A stretch of 41,897 bases of DNA from Flavobacteriales bacterium (GCA_016788485.1 JAEUSV010000078.1:1-41897), one strand, 5' to 3'; shown: positions 8,221-17,395, numbered from the stretch's first letter. Numbers and translations are program-made. Notes: generated by a model from the letters alone, not told the origin.

Positions 8221-9798
8221 TCACGGTCCGTCCACGGTCCAGGTCTCCTCGATCGTCCAGCCCGCCCGGATGATCACCGGGGCGGGCCTCCACCAGGTGC
8301 GTTCTGGTTGGCGTCCGGTGGCCAGATCACCGGCATCCCAGCGCCCGTTCCCGTCCCGGTCCTCGACCAGCTCCAGCCGGTACGATCCGGGCTCAACCCC
8401 TGGGAACCAGGCTTTTGTGGGTTCTGTCAGCCGCTGGGTCCGGACCACGCCCCCTTGGGCGGTGCGCAGGCGGACCAGCAGGGGGCCGGAGGGTCCGGTC
8501 GTACCCGCCACCACCGTGAGGCCCAGCTCACCCAGGTCCTCCTTGCGCGGGGCACGGAGGTCGAGGCGAAGGGTGTCGTTGGTGCCGCCGTACCGGTCCA
8601 TCATCGCCTTGGGCAGCACGAGCAGCCGGGTGGCCTTGTCGCCTGGTCGATGGTCGATTCCGATCGCCCAGGGATCGTCGGGGTGGAACCGAACGGCGGC
8701 CGGGCCGATCACCGTGTCGCCCGCCAGCAGGAACCGGGCGGGGTCGATCGAGACCACCGGCCGCGTGGGCTCCAGTGTGAAGGTGTCGTTGGACCGGACC
8801 GTCCGCAACGAAACGTTGAACGGCATCTTCTCACGCACCCGGTAACGGAGCGTGTCGAGCACCCGGCCGTCGTCACGCACTTCGAACCGGCGGCCATCCA
8901 GTGCCGTGGTGTCGTTCGGCCAGAAACGCACCGTATCGCCGATGGCGTTCGGCCGTGCCTCCCAGATGAGGCTTCCCCCCGTGATGTCGATGTCGTGCAA
9001 GGAAGGGGACTTGGTGGGCAGGGCGAAGGCGAGGAGCAGATCGCGCTGGGCCTCCACCCGTTGGTCGAGCACCTGCTGCTGGCGTGGCGCCTCGCGGAAC
9101 AACCGCAGGTGGGTCAGGGTATCTAGGTCGGTGACCACCAGGCTGTCGGCGAAGGCGATCTCCTCGTTGGGCAGGTCGTACCGCAGGTTGCTGTTCTGGT
9201 CGCGGAGCACGCGCAGGGCGTAGGCACCGGCCCGCAGGTTCTTCAGCAGGAACATGCCCTGCTCATTGGTGCGGGTGGCGTAGGCCGGGCGTCCCGTGCG
9301 GAGGTCGGCGGTGTCGGCCGGGGCATAGAGCAAGGCATGCACACCGGAGGCCGGGGCGCCGGTCAGGGCATCGATCACCGCTCCGGACACGCGCCCGGTG
9401 TCGAGCAGGTCGCCGGTGGACACCACGTAGTGCAGGTCGGCCGCCCGGTTGCCTTCGGTGAGGTCGGCGATGGCATCACCGAAAAAGAAGGAATAGGTGG
9501 TGCCCGGCCGCAGCTCCTCGTCCAGTTCCATCACCACCTCGGTGCCGCCCTGCACCTGCAGGGTCGGTTGTCGTTCCAACGGCGGCGACACCAGCAATTG
9601 GTCGCGCACGTTGCCCACCTTGACCTTTTCGTCGAAGCGCAGCACCACGCGCCTGCCGCTGAACCCTGTGGTGCGGTCGGGCGGATAGGCCTCCACCAGT
9701 TGCGGGGGGCTGGTATCGCGAGGTCCCCCGCCAAGCTCCCGCACCTGGGCGCAGCCGGCCAGAAGCAGGGCCGCCGGCAGGAGCAGGCGATGGTTCAT
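8221..9798 (-). CDS. Ig-like (Big_5-type) domain lipoprotein
   Basis: 525 aa from ATG at 9798. The N-terminus is a lipoprotein signal with lipobox LAGC (MNHRLLLPAALLLAGCAQ). Residues about 30-130 match a bacterial Ig-like domain common in Bacteroidota lipoproteins: VVLRFDEKVKVGNVRDQLLVSPP, then LRPGTTYSFFFGDAIADLTEGN and VVSTG. A segment that reads like a carboxypeptidase-regulatory or SpaA-type beta-sandwich follows (GRVSGAVIDALTGAPASG, GMFLLKNLRAGAYALRVL). The C-terminus ends in a similar sandwich (PGSYRLELVEDRDGNGRWDAG). The start overlaps the msrC stop as ATGA, so the two genes are translationally coupled. It is probably anchored in an outer or periplasmic membrane leaflet. The exact role of the family is not known to me. 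Confidence 0.85.
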   Translation of the reverse strand: MNHRLLLPAALLLAGCAQVRELGGGPRDTSPPQLVEAYPPDRTTGFSGRRVVLRFDEKVKVGNVRDQLLVSPPLERQPTLQVQGGTEVVMELDEELRPGTTYSFFFGDAIADLTEGNRAADLHYVVSTGDLLDTGRVSGAVIDALTGAPASGVHALLYAPADTADLRTGRPAYATRTNEQGMFLLKNLRAGAYALRVLRDQNSNLRYDLPNEEIAFADSLVVTDLDTLTHLRLFREAPRQQQVLDQRVEAQRDLLLAFALPTKSPSLHDIDITGGSLIWEARPNAIGDTVRFWPNDTTALDGRRFEVRDDGRVLDTLRYRVREKMPFNVSLRTVRSNDTFTLEPTRPVVSIDPARFLLAGDTVIGPAAVRFHPDDPWAIGIDHRPGDKATRLLVLPKAMMDRYGGTNDTLRLDLRAPRKEDLGELGLTVVAGTTGPSGPLLVRLRTAQGGVVRTQRLTEPTKAWFPGVEPGSYRLELVEDRDGNGRWDAGDLATGRQPERTWWRPAPVIIRAGWTIEETWTVDGP

Positions 9799-10283
9799 CC
9801 GAACAGGGGCTCCAGTTGGGCGCAAAGCCTGCCAAGGGCATGCCCGTCGACCTCCGAGAAGTCGTCCGGACGGGTGCTGTCGATGTCGAGCACGGCGGCG
9901 ATGTGCCCGTCGCGGTCGCGGATGGGCACCACGATCTCGCTGCGCGAGAGCGGGCTGCAGGCGATGTGCCCCGGGAACTTCTCCACGTCGGGCACGATCA
10001 GGATGCGTTCCTCGGCCCAGGCCGCGCCACACACCCCTTTCCCGTGACCGATCCGGCTGCAGGCCACGGGTCCCTGGAAGGGCCCCAGCACCAGCTCCGC
10101 ACCCATCACACGGTAGAAGCCGACCCAGTGCCAGCCGAACGCCTGGTGCAAGGCCGCGCAGAAATTGGCCATGGCGGCGATGGGGTCGTGCTCGTCGGCC
10201 AGGAGCTCGCGCATCTGAGGAGCGAGCGCGGAATAGAGGGCCACGCGGTCGGTGGTGGCTGGGAGTTGGATCGGGGCTTCCAT
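9795..10283 (-). CDS. msrC: Free methionine-(R)-sulfoxide reductase (GAF domain)
   Basis: 162 aa, the usual length for this single-GAF enzyme, which reduces free L-methionine-(R)-sulfoxide in the cytoplasm. The signature run WHWVGFYRV, LVLGPFQGPVAC, GKGVCGAAW and HIACSPLSRSEIVVPI is intact. The three family cysteines are present at C75, C85 and C109, with the 10- and 24-residue spacing of the E. coli enzyme (84, 94, 118), so an active reductase is expected. The stop overlaps the start of the downstream lipoprotein gene (ATGA). A TAGCTTTG box (10295-10302, minus) lies 11 bp before the start codon. Confidence 0.95.
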   Translation of the reverse strand: MEAPIQLPATTDRVALYSALAPQMRELLADEHDPIAAMANFCAALHQAFGWHWVGFYRVMGAELVLGPFQGPVACSRIGHGKGVCGAAWAEERILIVPDVEKFPGHIACSPLSRSEIVVPIRDRDGHIAAVLDIDSTRPDDFSEVDGHALGRLCAQLEPLFG

Positions 10284-10294
10284 CGGAACGGGCG

Positions 10295-10302
10295 CAAAGC
10301 TA
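10295..10302 (-). promoter_or_regulatory. Putative msrC -7 box TAGCTTTG
   Basis: Exact match to the Bacteroidota TAnnTTTG element on the minus strand, ending 11 bp before the msrC ATG. I see no good -33 TTG at the usual distance, so support rests on the -7 box and its position. Confidence 0.5.
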
Positions 10303-10325
10303 GCGTCGCAGGCTGCTCGGCGCCT

Positions 10326-11063
10326 TCATGCGAAGGCCACCGTGGCCACGCTCACACGCACATCCGCGATGTCCTGCAACACCGCTGCACAGCCTTCGAG
10401 GGTGGCCCCGGTGGTCACCACGTCGTCGATGAGCAGCACATGCCTGCCCGTGAGCACCTCGCCGTGGTGCAGCACGAAGGCGTCCTTCACGTTACGCCAG
10501 CGCTCCAGGCGGCTTTTGCGCGTCTGGCTCTCGGTGTGCACGGCCCTCACCAGCCGCGCGTTCACGGGGCCGGTGCCCAGGGCTTCACGCAGGCCTTCGG
10601 CCAGCACTTCGGCCTGGTTGTACCCGCGGTCGCGTTCCTTGCGCGGGTGCAGTGGCACGGAAAGCACGGCGTTCACATCGGCGAAGCGTGCGCTCGCCTT
10701 CAGCTCTTCGCCCAGCATGCGGCCAAGGGCATGCCCGACGGTACGGTCGCCCCTGTACTTCAGGCGGTGGAGCATGTGCTGCATCCGGCCCCGTTTGTCG
10801 AAGTGCGCCAGCGCGGTGGCCGCATGCAGAGGGATGCGTCCCCAGAAGATGCGCTCCACCGGATTGCTGGGGTCGTCGTGGAAGCGGGTGCGCGGGAAGT
10901 CGGCCAGGCAGGTGGAGCAAATGGCCTGTTCGTGTTGATGCAAGGGGTCATCACAACCGGCGCAGCGGCGGGGCAGCGCCAGGTCGCCGAGATCGCGCAA
11001 ACCCTGCACGATCGGGTGTACTACTTTGTTGAAAAGTGCGCCAGCACTGGAAATGGCCCCCAT
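10326..11063 (-). CDS. comF: ComF family amidophosphoribosyltransferase-like protein
   Basis: 245 aa from ATG at 11063. An N-terminal zinc-ribbon type motif has cysteines at 34, 37, 49 and 52 (CAGC ... CSTC). A C-terminal phosphoribosyltransferase fold carries the PRPP-binding loop LLIDDVVTTGAT and the family signature RGYNQAEVLAEGL. In naturally competent bacteria ComF helps import single-stranded DNA, but homologues are widespread in species not known to be competent, so competence is not implied here. It diverges from the coiled-coil protein at 11121 and shares a compact promoter region with it. It lies 42 bp upstream of msrC on the same strand. Confidence 0.93.
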   Translation of the reverse strand: MGAISSAGALFNKVVHPIVQGLRDLGDLALPRRCAGCDDPLHQHEQAICSTCLADFPRTRFHDDPSNPVERIFWGRIPLHAATALAHFDKRGRMQHMLHRLKYRGDRTVGHALGRMLGEELKASARFADVNAVLSVPLHPRKERDRGYNQAEVLAEGLREALGTGPVNARLVRAVHTESQTRKSRLERWRNVKDAFVLHHGEVLTGRHVLLIDDVVTTGATLEGCAAVLQDIADVRVSVATVAFA

Positions 11064-11067
11064 GCCA

Positions 11068-11082
11068 CCAAGGTAACTTTGG
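11068..11082. promoter_or_regulatory. Overlapping divergent -7 boxes in a near-palindrome
   Basis: The 15-mer CCAAGGTAACTTTGG contains TAACTTTG on the plus strand (11074-11081, exact TAnnTTTG) serving the gene at 11121, and TACCTTGG on the minus strand (11068-11075, one mismatch) serving comF. The two boxes share the TA at 11074-11075, so polymerase could not occupy both at once. The minus box ends 4 bp before the comF ATG. Confidence 0.5.
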
Positions 11083-11120
11083 GACCGTTCATGCCGGGCC
11101 TGCACCCGAGCGTCATACCC

Positions 11121-12035
11121 ATGGAACAACCGATGACCCCCCCCTCCAGCCCCAAGGGCCGTTCCAACGCCGCCCTGCTGGCCTTGGTGGTGCTGCTGCT
11201 GATCAGCAACGTGGTGATGCTCTACCTGCTGATGCAGAAGAACAAGGACGTGGAGACCACCGGGCAGCAGCTCACCCAGGTCACCAGCGAGAAGGACAAT
11301 GTGACCAAGCTGCTGGAGGACATGCTCGCCCAGTACGACACGCTGAACACCGACAACGAGCAGCTCCGCACGGAGATGTCCGCCCAGCGCGAGCAGATCG
11401 AGGACCTGATGGACAAGGTGAAGCGTGGCAACTACGACCTGGCCAAGGCCCGAAAGGAGGCCGAGACCCTGCGCAAGATCATGAAGGGCTATGTGGTCAC
11501 CATCGATTCGCTCAACCAGGTGAACCTGGCCCTCCAGGCCGAGAACGTGGCCACCCGCCAGCAACTGGGCGAGGTCACCGGGCAGAAACAGGCCCTCGAG
11601 CAGCAGAGCGCCGAGCAGCGCGCATTGATCACCAAGGGATCGGTGCTGCACACCACGGCGCACAGCGCGGGCGCCCTCTTCCTGCGCAACAACGGCAAGC
11701 AGGTCGATACCGAGCGCGCCGCCAAGGCGGAGATGATCAAGAGCTGCTTCACCTTGGGCGAGAACAAGGTGACCATGCCGGGCAACAAGGTCATTTACAT
11801 GCGCATCATCAGCCCCGATGGCTCGGTGCTGCCCGCCGGCGAGGCCGACAACCGCTTCTCGTTCAATGGCGTGCAGGGTGAGTTCAGCGTGAAGCGTGAG
11901 GTGAACTACCAGAACCAGCCGCTGGACGTGTGCATGTTCTACACCGCCACCGGCAAGCTGGCCACCGGCCAGTACATCGTGGAGGTGTACGAGGCAGGCG
12001 CGCTTGTGTCGAAGACCACCTTCGACCTGAAGTAA
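11121..12035 (+). CDS. Single-pass membrane protein with long coiled coil, unknown function
   Basis: 304 aa from ATG at 11121; ATG at 11091 and 11133 are also in frame. One transmembrane helix at about residues 18-41 (AALLALVVLLLISNVVMLYL) is followed by a charged heptad-rich coiled coil to about residue 175 (KNKDVETTGQQLTQVTSEKD and onward). A compact C-terminal beta-rich domain of about 110 residues follows (IKSCFTLGENKVTMPGNK, VYMRIISPDG-like strands, ATGKLATGQYIVEVYEAG). Topology suggests an inner-membrane anchor with a periplasmic rod and a sensing or scaffold head. I do not recognise a named family. It is convergent with the outer-membrane protein gene ending at 12042, with only 6 bp between the stops. 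Confidence 0.85.
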   Translation: MEQPMTPPSSPKGRSNAALLALVVLLLISNVVMLYLLMQKNKDVETTGQQLTQVTSEKDNVTKLLEDMLAQYDTLNTDNEQLRTEMSAQREQIEDLMDKVKRGNYDLAKARKEAETLRKIMKGYVVTIDSLNQVNLALQAENVATRQQLGEVTGQKQALEQQSAEQRALITKGSVLHTTAHSAGALFLRNNGKQVDTERAAKAEMIKSCFTLGENKVTMPGNKVIYMRIISPDGSVLPAGEADNRFSFNGVQGEFSVKREVNYQNQPLDVCMFYTATGKLATGQYIVEVYEAGALVSKTTFDLK

Positions 12036-12041
12036 GACCGG

Positions 12042-15000
12042 TCAGAAGAAGGCGCGGACCTGCGCCCCGCCCACATGCACCGTGGGCGCCCCTTCGCTGT
12101 CGCGTCCGTTGTAGGTGATGTCCACCTGCAGGTGGTCACTGAGCCTGCGTTGCAGCGACACGCTCCAGGTGACGTTGCGCCCCGGTCGCAGCCCCTGGAG
12201 CATTTCGTTGCCGATCACCGAGTTCACCGTGCCGTCGTAGGTGATGCCCACCAGGTTCGCGTTGAACTGCAGCGTGCCCTTTCCGGCGGCGTTGAAACGC
12301 AGTTCGGCGCCCAGGTCGCTCTGCTCGGAGCGCTCACCCCCCAGGTCCTCCTCGTTGCGCTTGCGCAGGTAGCGGTAGGTGGCCGATGCACGCAGACGGG
12401 TGCTGGGCTGCCAGGTCAGGCGCGGCCGCAGTCCCTCCTGGTCCACGGCGAAGGTGCGGCCCTCGATCGCATCGCTGTTGCTGGTGGACCTGCCGCGGTC
12501 GCTCTCCACGTCGAAGGTCCATTGACGGGTCACGTTCACCCGCAGGCGCAGCACGTTCAACCGGCGTGCGCGCGCTTCGTAACCGCCCTGGATCAAGCTC
12601 TTCGTCAGGTCCTCCTGGTAGGTGTGGTCCACGCTCCACGTGCGGCTGCTGCGATCGTAGTATAGGGTGTTGCGCACCGAGCTGTTGAAGGCCGTGAGCG
12701 CGCTGTCGGTGGGGTCCAGCCGGAAGGGGTCGAGCGCCTTGGCCAGGTCGTCCGTGCCGGTCTTGCGGTCGGTGCGGAACGAGGCCAGGTCACTGAACTT
12801 CGCCACGAACCCGGCGATGCCCGCCTTCTCCTCCCACAGCGCTGCGGGCCGCAGGTCGAGCGAGGCGCTCAGCTGGTTGCCGTAGGTGCGCACATAGTCG
12901 TTGCTCTGCACGTACACCCGGATGTGGTCGGCCTCGTAGCCGAAGTTGGCCACCTCGAACTCGTTGAGCTCCTTGATGCCGTTGCCGTTGTAGTCGTTCC
13001 AGATGTACACCCCCTGGCCGGCCGGCACCTGCACGTAGATGTATTCGCGGCGTTGCTCCAGCCCGCTGCTGAACTCGTAGAAGAGGTCCCACACCACGGC
13101 GCCTTTCCACAGGGCCAGGTCATGGTCCACGCGCGCAAGCCAGGTCTCCTCCGGCTTCGCTGCGGTGAGCAGGCTGTCCAGGATACGCAGGCGGCGGTAG
13201 CTGAAGGTGGTGGCCAGGCGGTTGCGCGGGTCGCCGGTGAGGTCGAGCCCTGCGCTGTAAGCATCGGCCACGGTGCTGGGCACGAGCGTTCCGGCGCGCA
13301 GGGCCTTCTCGGTGCGCTGGCCGCCGGAGAGGCGAACGCGCGTTCGGCTGCTGTCGGGGCTCTGTGCGAAGAGCTGCCACTCATGGAACTGGTAGCTGCC
13401 CGCGGTGAGCGAGTCCTTGGCGGTGGTGCGGAAGAGGTTGCGCTCGCGTTCGCTCTGGAAGCCCAGCGTGAAGGGGCGGAGGCGATAACGGACCACGCCC
13501 TTGTGCCGCAGGAACTCCGTGCGTTGCGGTAGCGTGGTGCTCAGCAGGCTGGCCTCGCCCACCACGTCCCAGCGACCGGGGTGCAGGTCGCTCTCCACAC
13601 GGTGCCGCCAGCCCGCGTACCGGTCGGTGACCTGGAAGGTGCCGGTGCTGAGGCGGGCGGTGCCCTGTCGCTTGCTGCGCACACCGGCGCTGACGGAGGC
13701 GAGCAGTTGGTCGCCGTCGAGCGGCACGCCCAGCGCGTTCCAGTTGCGTTCGAACTCCACGGGGCGGTAGCGCTCCACCACGCGCAGGTCGCGGGAGAGG
13801 AACTCGTTCTCGGTGCCCAGGTCGAGCCACCAGCTGCTGTCGGCACGGGCAAACGGCACGGCATGTGTTCCGCCGAGCCTTACCGCATAACCCTGGTCAT
13901 CGCTGTCGTCGATGGAGGAGAAGGTGTTCAGGTCGTTGTGGCTGTAGGCCACTTCGCCCCAGCCCTTGGTACGCGCGCTGAACGCATGCTCCGCGCCGAG
14001 GGTGAGCAGCTGCTGGCTGCGCGGCGCCACGAGCACCCGCAGGGGCGCATGGTCGCCGCGCTTCAGCACAACGCCGTTCACCGTGTCGGGCGCCACCCAC
14101 CGGAACAGGCGGCCGTTGGGGGAGAAGCCGTCCTGCACGTAGTCGCCGTTGCCCGTTCCCACCGGGGTGAAGGTGATGCGGAAGAAGGCGCTGTCAGGCG
14201 AGGTGCTGTAACGGTAGACCGGATCGTAGCCGAGCGAATCGATGCGCGCGTACAGCACCTCGTTGGCGCTGTAGGCCACGCTGTCGGCACCTGGCGTCAC
14301 GGCCGCGAGCGGGTCATCGCCCGCGTTCTTCAGCACATCGCGGTCCTCGGGGCTCAGCTCCTGCTGCAGCGGCTGGTTGCGGTGGTCCTGTTCGCTGTAG
14401 AGGTTGAAGTGCACGTCGGTGCTCCCGAAGCTGCGGTCGAACGTGGTGCGGACCAGGGAGCGCACGTAGTTCTTGTCGCTGTACTGGAACTCCACCACGA
14501 TGCGCCGGTCCTTGGTGATGAGCCGGTTGGCGGTGAAGGTGATCTCGGCGGTGTTGTAGTCGATGACGTAGTCGTTCTCCTGGCCGCGTGTCAGTTGCAC
14601 TCCATCGATGAACACGCGCTCGGTGCCGGAGAGCACGATGATGAAGCTCTCTCCCCCGTCGCCGCGCAGGCGGTAGGGCCCCTGCACGCCCTCGGTGCCC
14701 TGGATCAGGTTGCGGGCGAACTTGCCCTTGCTCACCGCGGCGCTCACGCCCAGGCCACCGTTGGGCTTGTCGACCGGACCCAGCTTGGTGCCGTAGCTGA
14801 GGCCCTTGGCCTTCTTCAAGTAGGTGAGGAAGTGGCTGCGGGGGCGTTGCAGCACGAAGTCGCCGGCGATCAGCTCCTGGCGGTCGTCGAAGAGCTTGAT
14901 GAAGACCTGGTCGAAGTCCTGCAGCTCCAGGGTGTTGCCGCCGGCCTGGATCGGGATGTTGTTGTCGGTGATGGAGGCGAGCACATTGATGCGGTCGGTG

Positions 15001-15518
15001 AGCCTGCCGCTGAGCTCCAGGTTCAGGGTGCTGTTCACCGAGAGGTCCTGGTTGTTGCCGAAGAGGACCCCCCGGGAGATGCTGCCGCTCTTGTTGAGCC
15101 CGCTCACCGAGAAGGGGTCGTCGACCTCGCGGGATGGGGTGTACTTGAAGGGGTCGGGGCGGTCGCCGGAGATGCGTTCGAGCTGACGCGGGTCCTTGTG
15201 GCGGTAGGTGCCCGACAGGTCCAGGGGAAGCGATCGCCAACGGGCCACCAGCGTGTCGGTCAGGTCGGGGTCCGTGCGGATCAGCAGACCACGGAACGGA
15301 TCGACCGAATAGCGGGCGGCGTCCACCGCACCATCCGCGTCGAACAGCTCCAGGCTTCCAGGCGCCATGCTCAGGCTGTCCAACCGCACCGTGTCGGAGA
15401 TGAACACGAACCGCTCGGTCCGCAGGTTGCCGCCCTGCTGGCCCATGCCCGCAGTGGCCATGGCGAAGAGCAGCATGGCCAGCAGGGCGGGCTTGGCGAT
15501 GGACCGGGTGCGCGGCAT
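12042..15518 (-). CDS. Large outer-membrane beta-barrel-like protein, unknown function
   Basis: 1,158 aa from ATG at 15518, chosen because it starts a clear signal peptide (SIAKPALLAMLLFAMATAGM, then GQQ); the frame is open 30 codons further upstream. The N-terminal third has a conserved stretch (GVLFGNNQDLSVNSTLNL, ITDNNIPIQAGGNTLELQDF, LIAGDFVLQRP) that I associate with a family of Bacteroidota surface proteins of about this length but cannot name. The rest is dense in alternating aromatic/polar strands (FYEFSSGLEQRREYIYVQVP, YIWNDYNGNGIKELNEFEVA) and ends in a terminal Phe (VRAFF), as outer-membrane barrels do. No TonB box or plug domain is evident. It diverges from the peptide-binding lipoprotein at 15674. 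A weak box TATTTTCA lies at 15557-15564 on the minus strand. Confidence 0.82.
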   Translation of the reverse strand: MPRTRSIAKPALLAMLLFAMATAGMGQQGGNLRTERFVFISDTVRLDSLSMAPGSLELFDADGAVDAARYSVDPFRGLLIRTDPDLTDTLVARWRSLPLDLSGTYRHKDPRQLERISGDRPDPFKYTPSREVDDPFSVSGLNKSGSISRGVLFGNNQDLSVNSTLNLELSGRLTDRINVLASITDNNIPIQAGGNTLELQDFDQVFIKLFDDRQELIAGDFVLQRPRSHFLTYLKKAKGLSYGTKLGPVDKPNGGLGVSAAVSKGKFARNLIQGTEGVQGPYRLRGDGGESFIIVLSGTERVFIDGVQLTRGQENDYVIDYNTAEITFTANRLITKDRRIVVEFQYSDKNYVRSLVRTTFDRSFGSTDVHFNLYSEQDHRNQPLQQELSPEDRDVLKNAGDDPLAAVTPGADSVAYSANEVLYARIDSLGYDPVYRYSTSPDSAFFRITFTPVGTGNGDYVQDGFSPNGRLFRWVAPDTVNGVVLKRGDHAPLRVLVAPRSQQLLTLGAEHAFSARTKGWGEVAYSHNDLNTFSSIDDSDDQGYAVRLGGTHAVPFARADSSWWLDLGTENEFLSRDLRVVERYRPVEFERNWNALGVPLDGDQLLASVSAGVRSKRQGTARLSTGTFQVTDRYAGWRHRVESDLHPGRWDVVGEASLLSTTLPQRTEFLRHKGVVRYRLRPFTLGFQSERERNLFRTTAKDSLTAGSYQFHEWQLFAQSPDSSRTRVRLSGGQRTEKALRAGTLVPSTVADAYSAGLDLTGDPRNRLATTFSYRRLRILDSLLTAAKPEETWLARVDHDLALWKGAVVWDLFYEFSSGLEQRREYIYVQVPAGQGVYIWNDYNGNGIKELNEFEVANFGYEADHIRVYVQSNDYVRTYGNQLSASLDLRPAALWEEKAGIAGFVAKFSDLASFRTDRKTGTDDLAKALDPFRLDPTDSALTAFNSSVRNTLYYDRSSRTWSVDHTYQEDLTKSLIQGGYEARARRLNVLRLRVNVTRQWTFDVESDRGRSTSNSDAIEGRTFAVDQEGLRPRLTWQPSTRLRASATYRYLRKRNEEDLGGERSEQSDLGAELRFNAAGKGTLQFNANLVGITYDGTVNSVIGNEMLQGLRPGRNVTWSVSLQRRLSDHLQVDITYNGRDSEGAPTVHVGGAQVRAFF

Positions 15519-15635
15519 TTGGGGAGGGCGGCCCAGGCTGGGCTTCGGCAAGGGGTTGAAAATACCCCGGCCGCCCACAGTGGGCTCGCGGCGCATCAAG
15601 AGCGCCATGTTCGTAACGGCGATAGGCCCTGCCTG

Positions 15636-15663
15636 TTGCCCGGACCGGTGCCGGATACATTTG
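15636..15663 (+). promoter_or_regulatory. Bacteroidota-type promoter for the peptide-binding lipoprotein
   Basis: TTG at 15636-15638, a 17-bp spacer, then TACATTTG at 15656-15663, an exact TAnnTTTG. The ATG at 15674 follows after 10 bp, giving a leader of only a few bases. Confidence 0.6.
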
Positions 15664-15673
15664 GCCGAACCTG

Positions 15674-17395
15674 ATGCGATCGGTCTGGACCTTGACCGCC
15701 TTGGTGGCGGTGGTGCTTTGGCAGGGCTGCGGTGAACCTCATCGCGGTATGGCCGGCAATGCCAAGGGCGGCCTGCACTACGGCGGCATGTTCAACTGGA
15801 ACGAGGCGATGCCCGTGGGCGACCTCTTCCCGCTGGGTCTGGCCACGGCCGCCGAGTTCCGCGTGGCCTCGCTCGTGTACCAGGGCCTGGTAAGGCTGGA
15901 TCCCGCCGATCTCACTGTGGCGCCCTGCCTTGCCAGTTCCTGGACCGTGAGCGAGGATGGCCGCATCTACACCTTCACCCTGCGGAAGGACGTTCGGTTC
16001 CATGCCGATGCCGCGCTCTTTCCCGACGGTGCGCCGACGCTGCAGGCGGGCGACGTGGCGGCCTGCTTCAAGCGCCTGTGCACGGCCTCGGCCGACAACC
16101 AGATGTTCTGGCTCTTCCAAGGCCGTGTGAAAGGCGCCGACGAACATTACTATGCCACCCAGGAAGGACGCCCCGCTCCCGAGCTGTCCGGTGTGCGTGT
16201 GAAGGACGATCTCACCTTGGAGATCGAGCTGTTGCGCCCGGAGCCCCTCTTCCTCCAGATCCTCGCGCACCAAGGATGCTGGATCTATCCGGAAGGCGTT
16301 GCCCAAGCGAAGCCGGGGAAGCGACCGATGGTCGGCACAGGTCCCTTCCGGCTGCACACCCGCGCGGAGGACGGCACCATGGTCTTCGAGCGCGCGCCGG
16401 CTTATTGGGACCGCGATGAGCATGGCAATGCGTTGCCGTACCTCGATGGGGCCCGGGTCACCTTCGAGGCCGACCGGTCCAAGGAGCTCGATGAGTTCCT
16501 GAACGGGCACCTGTCCGTGCTGGTCGACCCGCCGCTCGAACGGATGGGCGAGCTCACCGATTCCATCGATCGGAGCACCGGGGCGCTCCGTTTCCACCTG
16601 AGCCGGATCCCCTCCCTGGCGGTGCAGTTCTACGGCTTCAACGCCGGCAAGCCGCCCTTCAACGACCTGCGCGTGCGGCGGGCCTTCGCACTGGCGATCG
16701 ACCAGCAGGTGCTGGTGGACAGCGTGCTGAACGGGTCCGCCATGGTCGCCGGGCACGGGTTGGTGCCCAGCGGGCTGAAGGACTACCCGAACGACCAGGT
16801 GCATGGGCTTCTGTACGATCCCGATAGCGCGCGCAAGCTGCTCGCCGAGGCAGGCTATCCGGGCGGAAAGGGCTTCCCCACGGTGCGCCTGCACGTGAAC
16901 AACGCCGGCTTCGGATACGTGCGGGTCGCGGAGGCCGTGCAGGCCATGATCGAACGGGAGCTCGGTATCGGCCTGCTCGTGTCCGTGCTGCCTGCCGATC
17001 AGCACTACGCCATGGTCGACAACGGGCACGCGCTGCTGTGGCGCCAGGGCTGGGTGGCCGACTACCCCGATCCGGAGAACTACCTGGCCCTGCTATACGG
17101 GCGCAACGCGGTGCTCGACACCGCGCGGCCCAGCCCGCTCAACACCACGCGCTATGCCAACGCCCGGTTCGATTCGCTCTACCAGGAGGCGCGCATGAGC
17201 ACCGATCACCGCGCGCGCATGCGACTGCTGGCCATGGCCGAGGACCAGGCCATGCGGGATGCCACCGTGGCCCCGCTCTATCACGAGCGGCTGGTGCGGC
17301 TCACACTGCCCTGGCTGAAGGGCTTGCCGGAGAACGCGATGGACCTGCGTGACCTGTCGCGGGTGTGGATCGACCCGGCGATGCGTGGCCGTTAG
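15674..17395 (+). CDS. Family 5 (OppA/DppA-like) substrate-binding lipoprotein
   Basis: 573 aa with a lipoprotein signal (lipobox WQGC, Cys19). The body follows the family 5 extracellular solute-binding fold: LVYQGLVRLDPADLTVAPCLASSW near the N-terminus, GRIYTFTLRKDVRFH, then MVGTGPFRL, FNDLRVRRAFALAIDQQ and a C-terminal VAPLYHERL. These proteins usually deliver oligopeptides, or other ligands, to an ABC permease. No permease or ATPase gene is adjacent on either side, so its transporter must be elsewhere or it acts as a stand-alone binding protein. The stop codon overlaps the convergent stop of the 17392 gene. The promoter is at 15636-15663. Confidence 0.92.
   Translation: MRSVWTLTALVAVVLWQGCGEPHRGMAGNAKGGLHYGGMFNWNEAMPVGDLFPLGLATAAEFRVASLVYQGLVRLDPADLTVAPCLASSWTVSEDGRIYTFTLRKDVRFHADAALFPDGAPTLQAGDVAACFKRLCTASADNQMFWLFQGRVKGADEHYYATQEGRPAPELSGVRVKDDLTLEIELLRPEPLFLQILAHQGCWIYPEGVAQAKPGKRPMVGTGPFRLHTRAEDGTMVFERAPAYWDRDEHGNALPYLDGARVTFEADRSKELDEFLNGHLSVLVDPPLERMGELTDSIDRSTGALRFHLSRIPSLAVQFYGFNAGKPPFNDLRVRRAFALAIDQQVLVDSVLNGSAMVAGHGLVPSGLKDYPNDQVHGLLYDPDSARKLLAEAGYPGGKGFPTVRLHVNNAGFGYVRVAEAVQAMIERELGIGLLVSVLPADQHYAMVDNGHALLWRQGWVADYPDPENYLALLYGRNAVLDTARPSPLNTTRYANARFDSLYQEARMSTDHRARMRLLAMAEDQAMRDATVAPLYHERLVRLTLPWLKGLPENAMDLRDLSRVWIDPAMRGR

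Noticed and set aside
13581..15674. 697-codon plus-strand frame opposite the outer-membrane protein
   Set aside because: Low-complexity antisense shadow; the minus strand has the signal peptide and barrel pattern.
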